A DNA stretch of 64,000 bases from Lachnospiraceae bacterium (lineage in GTDB: Bacteria; Bacillota; Clostridia; Lachnospirales; Lachnospiraceae): contig CAAEMZ010000016.1 in NCBI GenBank assembly GCA_900757195.1, positions 12,480 through 76,479 on the forward strand, read 5' to 3'. A model generated the notes under the pieces. It ran no database searches, was not told the DNA's origin, and saw nothing but the letters and a program-made list of their open reading frames with translations. Every line of letters begins with the position of its first letter. Within the stretch, counting starts at the first letter, position 1. The translations under genes and the position numbers were made by a program. Shown here in pieces: positions 59,850 to 64,000 of this stretch.

Positions 59850-59865
59850 AGAAGGAGGAGAATCG

Positions 59866-60756
59866 ATGAGTCAAACAGTTACAAGTATTAAAGAACAAAA
59901 CAAAAACGCATCATCCTCTTTATTTAAACGGAATGTGCGTAAATTCATGAACAACAAGCTGGCCCTTTTCGGTCTGGTTGTTGTTGTTGTGATTACCGTT
60001 GTCTGCATTGTCGGCACGCTGATGGGTGTGGACTATAACACACCGGTACTTTCAGAGATGAAAGCAGCGCCGGGCGCCGGACATCTTTTCGGAACAGATA
60101 CGGTGGGCCGTGATTTATTTGCCCGGGTTCTTGTCGGCGGATGTTATTCGATTTTAATCGGCGCCTTCTGTGCGGTCATGAGTTCAATTATCGGAGCAAT
60201 CCTCGGAGCCATTGCCGGTTACTTCGGCGGCAAAGTGGATGCGCTTTTAATCCGGGTTTCCGAAATTTTCCAGGCCTTCCCACAGCTGGTTCTGGTCATG
60301 ATGCTGGTTGCGATCGTTAATAAGCGTGGTCTGACCAACCTCCTGTTCATTTTTGTATTTACAGGATGGATGACAACCTTCCGTATGGTTCGTAATGAGT
60401 TTATGACGCTTAAAAATGAAACTTACGTCAAAGTATGTGAAGCCTTCGGTATGGCGCGGAGCAATATTATGTTCAAGCAGATCCTTCCGAATGTTATGAG
60501 CCCGATCATTGTTTCCACAACGACCAATGTGGCTTTCTTTATTCTTCAGGAAGCGGCATTGTCCTTCATCGGTCTGGGTGTGGCAGACAGCACGCCGACC
60601 TGGGGAAATATTCTGAATGCGGCGAAATCCGTATCTGTTGTAACGAATCAGTGGTGGATCTGGTTATTCCCGGGTCTTGCCATCAGTCTTTTTGTTCTGG
60701 CAATTAACTTCCTGGGCGACGGCCTTCGGGATGTGCTGGATGCGAAACAGCAGTAA
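59866..60756 (+). CDS. ABC permease, DppC/OppC type
   Basis: A 296-residue partner permease. It has the FGTDTVGRDLFARVLVGGCYSILIG motif, six predicted helices and the EAA loop YVKVCEAFGMARSNIMFKQILPNVMSP. It closes with LGDGLRDVLDAKQQ, typical of DppC. ATG 59866 has AAGGAGGAG upstream. It starts 16 bases after the DppB-type gene. Confidence 0.9.
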   Translation: MSQTVTSIKEQNKNASSSLFKRNVRKFMNNKLALFGLVVVVVITVVCIVGTLMGVDYNTPVLSEMKAAPGAGHLFGTDTVGRDLFARVLVGGCYSILIGAFCAVMSSIIGAILGAIAGYFGGKVDALLIRVSEIFQAFPQLVLVMMLVAIVNKRGLTNLLFIFVFTGWMTTFRMVRNEFMTLKNETYVKVCEAFGMARSNIMFKQILPNVMSPIIVSTTTNVAFFILQEAALSFIGLGVADSTPTWGNILNAAKSVSVVTNQWWIWLFPGLAISLFVLAINFLGDGLRDVLDAKQQ

Positions 60757-60767
60757 GGAGGGGCTTC

Positions 60768-61796
60768 ATGGATAATAAAGAATATATTTTAGATGTCAAA
60801 AAATTAAATACAACATTTATTTCAGATAGAAAAGAAATTAAGATCGTCAAAGATGTTTCTTTTAAGGTGCGGAGAGCGAAAACGCTGGCCGTTGTCGGTG
60901 AATCCGGCTGCGGAAAGAGTGTAACGATGAACTCCATTATGCGTTTCACCGGGAAAAATGCCATTGTGAAAGCAGAAAATATCCAGTATAATGCTCTGCG
61001 GGACGGACAGGTTACCGAGTACCATCTGGAAAGTATTAAAGAGTCCAACGGCCCTGAAATGCGGGCGCTCCGCGGACCGGATATGTCCATGGTATTCCAG
61101 GATCCGATGTCCAGTCTGAATCCGGTTTATAAAGTCGGCGACCAGGTTGCCGAAGGTCTGCTTCAGCATAATAAAGGCATGAAGAAGGCCGAAGCCCGGG
61201 AGAAGGTTCTGGAGATGTTCCGGAAGCTTGGTATTCCGGACCCGGAAGAGCGGATCGACTGTTATCCGCATCAGTTTTCCGGCGGTATGAAACAGCGTGT
61301 TGTTATTGCGATTGCCATGATCTGCAATCCGGAACTGATTATCTGTGACGAACCGACAACGGCTCTCGATGTTACTATTCAGGCCCAGATTATGGATCTT
61401 TTGAAGGAACTTCAGTTAAAAGAAGGCAAATCGATTATTCTGATTACGCATAATATGGGACTTGTGGCAGAAATGGCCGATGAAGTCTGCGTTATGTATA
61501 TGGGCCGGGTTGTCGAATTCGGTACCCTGGAAGATATTTTTGACCATACAAGCCATCCGTATACACGGGCGCTGCTCCGCAGTGTGCCGGTACTCGGACT
61601 GGCAGATGACCAGAAACTGGAAACCATTCCGGGCGCAACACCAAACCCGGCAGATTTAAAGGGCGGATGTGAATTTGCAGACCGCTGCAGTGAATGTATG
61701 GACCGCTGCCGCGAAAAGGCGATTCCGACCTTCGAAGTCAGTCCGGGACATCGGGTACGCTGCCTGAAATTTGATTCTTATCCGGAGGTGGAATGA
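60768..61796 (+). CDS. ABC importer ATPase, DppD/OppD type
   Basis: A 342-residue ATPase with Walker A GESGCGKSV, signature FSGGMKQRVVIAIAM, Walker B LIICDEPTTALDVT and the family's C-terminal Cys motif (CEFADRCSECMDRCREKA), which binds an iron-sulfur cluster in this class. AAGGAGGGG lies upstream of the ATG. One of two different ATPases that power the importer. Confidence 0.92.
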   Translation: MDNKEYILDVKKLNTTFISDRKEIKIVKDVSFKVRRAKTLAVVGESGCGKSVTMNSIMRFTGKNAIVKAENIQYNALRDGQVTEYHLESIKESNGPEMRALRGPDMSMVFQDPMSSLNPVYKVGDQVAEGLLQHNKGMKKAEAREKVLEMFRKLGIPDPEERIDCYPHQFSGGMKQRVVIAIAMICNPELIICDEPTTALDVTIQAQIMDLLKELQLKEGKSIILITHNMGLVAEMADEVCVMYMGRVVEFGTLEDIFDHTSHPYTRALLRSVPVLGLADDQKLETIPGATPNPADLKGGCEFADRCSECMDRCREKAIPTFEVSPGHRVRCLKFDSYPEVE

Positions 61797-61797
61797 T

Positions 61798-62817
61798 ATG
61801 AGTACTGAAAATAAAGAAATTATCTTTAAAATCCGGAATTTACAGACATGGTTTCCGATTACAAAAGGTTTTATGAAAAAGGTTGTGGGTCATGTAAAGG
61901 CTGTCGATGATGTCAGTCTGGATGTCTATAGAGGAGAAACACTTGGTATTGTCGGCGAGTCCGGCTGCGGAAAGTCCACTTTTGGAAAGACCGTGATGAT
62001 GCTTGAAAAGCCGACAGGCGGAGAAGTCATGTTTAATTACGATGGGGTGTTTAAAGATATTACCAAGTTCAACAAAGATGAGATGTTTGAATTCCGAAAG
62101 AAAGTCCAGATGGTATTCCAGGACCCTTATTCGGCATTGAATCCTCAGAAAAAGATTTATTCCTCTTTTGAAGAGCCTTTAAAGACCCATGGCATTACTT
62201 CCCAGGAAGCGCGGGAAGAACGTATGCAGCAGGTTTTGAAGATGGTAAATATCCAGCCGGATTACCTGATGCGTTATCCACATGAATTTTCCGGTGGACA
62301 GCGTCAGCGTCTCTGTATTGCCAGAGCGCTGGAAGTGCTGCCGGAGGTTCTCATCTGTGATGAACCGGTATCGGCGCTGGATGTATCCATTCAGGCCCAG
62401 GTTCTGAACCTTATGAAAGAAATTCAGAAAGATCTGAACCTGACCTATCTGTTCATCGCCCATGATTTATCGGTTGTACAGTATATGTCTGACCGTATTA
62501 TGGTTATGTATCTCGGAAAAATCGTTGAGGTGGCAGATTCCAGAGCCCTCTACGAAGAACCGCTGCATCCATATACAAAGGCATTGCTCTCGGCGATTCC
62601 GATTGCGGATATTCATACAAAGAAACAGCGTCAGATTCTGGAAGGCGAAGTGCCGAGCCCGATTCATAAACCGAGCGGCTGTGCTTTCAGAAACCGTTGT
62701 CCGCACTGCATGGAGATCTGTAAAACAGAAGATCCGGCGCTGCGTTATCATGGAAAAGAAGGTCATATGGTGGCTTGCCACCTCTATGACGGCAAAGAAA
62801 GCGGAGATGAAGCATGA
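61798..62817 (+). CDS. ABC importer ATPase, DppF/OppF type
   Basis: A 339-residue ATPase with Walker A GESGCGKST, VFQDPYSALNPQ, signature FSGGQRQRLCIARAL and Walker B LICDEPVSALDVS. The C-terminal Cys motif is CAFRNRCPHCMEICK. ATG 61798 has GGAGGTGG upstream, 1 base after the DppD-type gene. It overlaps the YhcH-type gene by 4 bases, which links the transporter directly to sialic acid metabolism. Confidence 0.92.
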   Translation: MSTENKEIIFKIRNLQTWFPITKGFMKKVVGHVKAVDDVSLDVYRGETLGIVGESGCGKSTFGKTVMMLEKPTGGEVMFNYDGVFKDITKFNKDEMFEFRKKVQMVFQDPYSALNPQKKIYSSFEEPLKTHGITSQEAREERMQQVLKMVNIQPDYLMRYPHEFSGGQRQRLCIARALEVLPEVLICDEPVSALDVSIQAQVLNLMKEIQKDLNLTYLFIAHDLSVVQYMSDRIMVMYLGKIVEVADSRALYEEPLHPYTKALLSAIPIADIHTKKQRQILEGEVPSPIHKPSGCAFRNRCPHCMEICKTEDPALRYHGKEGHMVACHLYDGKESGDEA

Positions 62818-63266
62818 TTTATACAGAGATGAAATATCTCGAAAATTATTTCGGGATTGGCAGACATCTGGATACGGCCATTCAGTATTTGAAAAGCCAT
62901 TCACTGGAAGAATTAAAAGCCGGACGGAATGATGTGGACGGGGAGGATGTATTTATCAACCGTTTTGGTTATGAGACCATGGCGGAAGAGAAGGCGGCCT
63001 TTGAGGCCCATGAATTCTATGCGGATATTCACCTGGTGTTATCCGGAAAAGAGATGATCGGTGTGACCGATATGGATTTAATGACGGTCACAGCCATTGA
63101 CAAAGTCACAGATTCCGTGGACTGTGACGGACCGGTGGAAAACCGGTTGTGCATGGCTCCGGGGAAAGTACTGATCGTACTTCCTGAGGATGCCCATAAG
63201 GTCAAGATAGCCCTGGACGGCCCGGAACGGGTCGAGAAAGCGGTAGTCAAAGTACGCATGAAATAA
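62814..63266 (+). CDS. YhcH/NanQ family protein, probable sialic acid anomerase
   Basis: A 150-residue DUF386 protein. It has the family core FEAHEFYADIHLVLSGKEMIGV and PEDAHKVKIALDGPERVEKAVVKVRM, with the His residues that line the cupin pocket. E. coli YhcH (NanQ) speeds interconversion of Neu5Ac anomers, giving the form used by the lyase. It overlaps the preceding ATPase gene as ATGA and precedes nanA by 39 bases. Confidence 0.88.
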   Translation: MIYTEMKYLENYFGIGRHLDTAIQYLKSHSLEELKAGRNDVDGEDVFINRFGYETMAEEKAAFEAHEFYADIHLVLSGKEMIGVTDMDLMTVTAIDKVTDSVDCDGPVENRLCMAPGKVLIVLPEDAHKVKIALDGPERVEKAVVKVRMK

Positions 63267-63305
63267 TAAACCATATAATTTTTTACGACAAGGAGCGATT
63301 TTAAA

Positions 63306-64000
63306 ATGAAAGACATTTCAAAGTATCAGGGAATTATTCCGGCATTTTACGCATGCTATGATGACAATGGCGCCATCAGCCCGGAAAGAGTTGAAGCACT
63401 GACAAAATATATGATTAAAAAAGGTGTTAAAGGCGTTTATGTCGGCGGTTCTTCCGGTGAATGTATTTACCAGGGAGTTGCGGAACGTAAACTGGTTCTT
63501 GAACATGTAATGAAAGCAGCAGAAGGCAAATTAACAGTAATTGCCCATGTTGCATGCAACAATACAGCAGACAGTATGGAACTGGCAGCTCATGCAGAGA
63601 GCCTTGGCGTTGATGCCATTGCAGCCATTCCTCCGATTTATTTCCATCTGCCGGAATATGCTATTGCTCAGTACTGGAATGATATTTCCTCCGCAGCGCC
63701 GAATACAGATTTTGTCATTTACAACATTCCGCAGCTTGCAGGTGTTGCCCTGACAATGTCTCTGTTTAAAGAAATGCGCAAAAATCCTCAGGTAGCTGCT
63801 GTCAAGAACAGCTCCATGCCGGTTCAGGATATTCAGATGTTCAAAATGGAAGGCGGCGAAGGCTTCGTTGTCTTCAACGGTCCGGATGAACAGCTCGTTT
63901 CCGGTCTGGCTATGGGCGCTGACGGCGGTATCGGCGGCACCTACGCCGTTATGCCCGAGCTGTTCATCCGCATGAACGAGCTGATCGAGAAGGGCGACAT
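63306..64000 (+). CDS. nanA: N-acetylneuraminate lyase (cut by the window end)
   Basis: The first 231 residues of NanA, which splits Neu5Ac into ManNAc and pyruvate. It has the DapA/NanA barrel with VYVGGSSGECIYQG (pyruvate-binding Gly-Ser-Ser), the catalytic Tyr in FVIYNIP and the Schiff-base Lys in AAVKNSSM. AAGGAG precedes ATG 63306. Codons in the last 100 bases or so (CCC, GAG, AAG, CGC, AAC) differ from the rest of the gene, which prefers CCG, GAA and AAA. Confidence 0.93.
   Translation, partial: MKDISKYQGIIPAFYACYDDNGAISPERVEALTKYMIKKGVKGVYVGGSSGECIYQGVAERKLVLEHVMKAAEGKLTVIAHVACNNTADSMELAAHAESLGVDAIAAIPPIYFHLPEYAIAQYWNDISSAAPNTDFVIYNIPQLAGVALTMSLFKEMRKNPQVAAVKNSSMPVQDIQMFKMEGGEGFVVFNGPDEQLVSGLAMGADGGIGGTYAVMPELFIRMNELIEKGD

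Overview
The window reads as chromosome of a Gram-positive, obligately fermentative Clostridia bacterium, most likely a member of the Lachnospiraceae. The evidence is a SCIFF peptide with its radical SAM maturase next to a fused secDF, a TIGR04086-type membrane protein, hemZ, a DUF5688-type protein, a GGGtGRT protein beside a NifU-like scaffold, luxS, strong AGGAGG ribosome sites and sigma-A promoters. Genes are densely packed on both strands. I see no rRNA, tRNA, CRISPR array, insertion sequence or prophage.

Layout. Bases 1-1000 hold the tail of a membrane protein, a small zinc ribbon and an AT-rich membrane protein. Bases 1085-8500 hold two ABC-F ATPases, a TetR regulator with a fucO-type alcohol dehydrogenase, and a GlgX-like protein that has lost most GH13 catalytic residues. 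Bases 8650-14810 hold luxS with a 60-residue neighbour, then a tandem pair of MurT-like/GatD-like genes followed by a beta-propeller lactonase. In both GatD-like copies the glutaminase Cys and His are replaced, and the second MurT-like copy has a damaged P-loop. Bases 14870-19310 hold a two-component system with a small anchored protein, a C39-like peptidase and a VanY-type carboxypeptidase; 11-bp-period direct repeats lie in front of both the regulator and the peptidase. Bases 19360-29850 hold aroC, an HPr-like protein without His15, tgt, yajC, a PHP phosphoesterase, the SCIFF locus, secDF and recJ.

Bases 29900-49000 are mostly housekeeping: apt, rel, a metallo-beta-lactamase hydrolase, hemZ, an HD protein, a DUF5688 remnant, hisS, aspS, glyA, an iron-sulfur-type flavoprotein, a LUD protein, topB, glmS, a left-handed beta-helix protein, and the NifU-like/GGGtGRT pair. 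Bases 49100-52600 hold a second regulator/ABC transporter/kinase set, again with 11-bp direct repeats before the transporter. Bases 53460-64000 form a sialic acid utilisation cluster: nagB, nanE, ROK kinase, an RpiR regulator, a five-gene family-5 (peptide/nickel class) ABC importer, a YhcH anomerase-type protein and nanA cut by the window end. The promoters of nagB and of the importer share the same GAAAAT-N-ATTTTC palindrome overlapping the -35 box, which ties both operons to one regulator, probably the RpiR protein encoded between them.

The points most likely to be new are the MurT/GatD-like pairs with erased amidotransferase sites, the matched operators of the sialic acid cluster, the GH13 pseudoenzyme, and the uncharacterised NifU-like/GGGtGRT pair.
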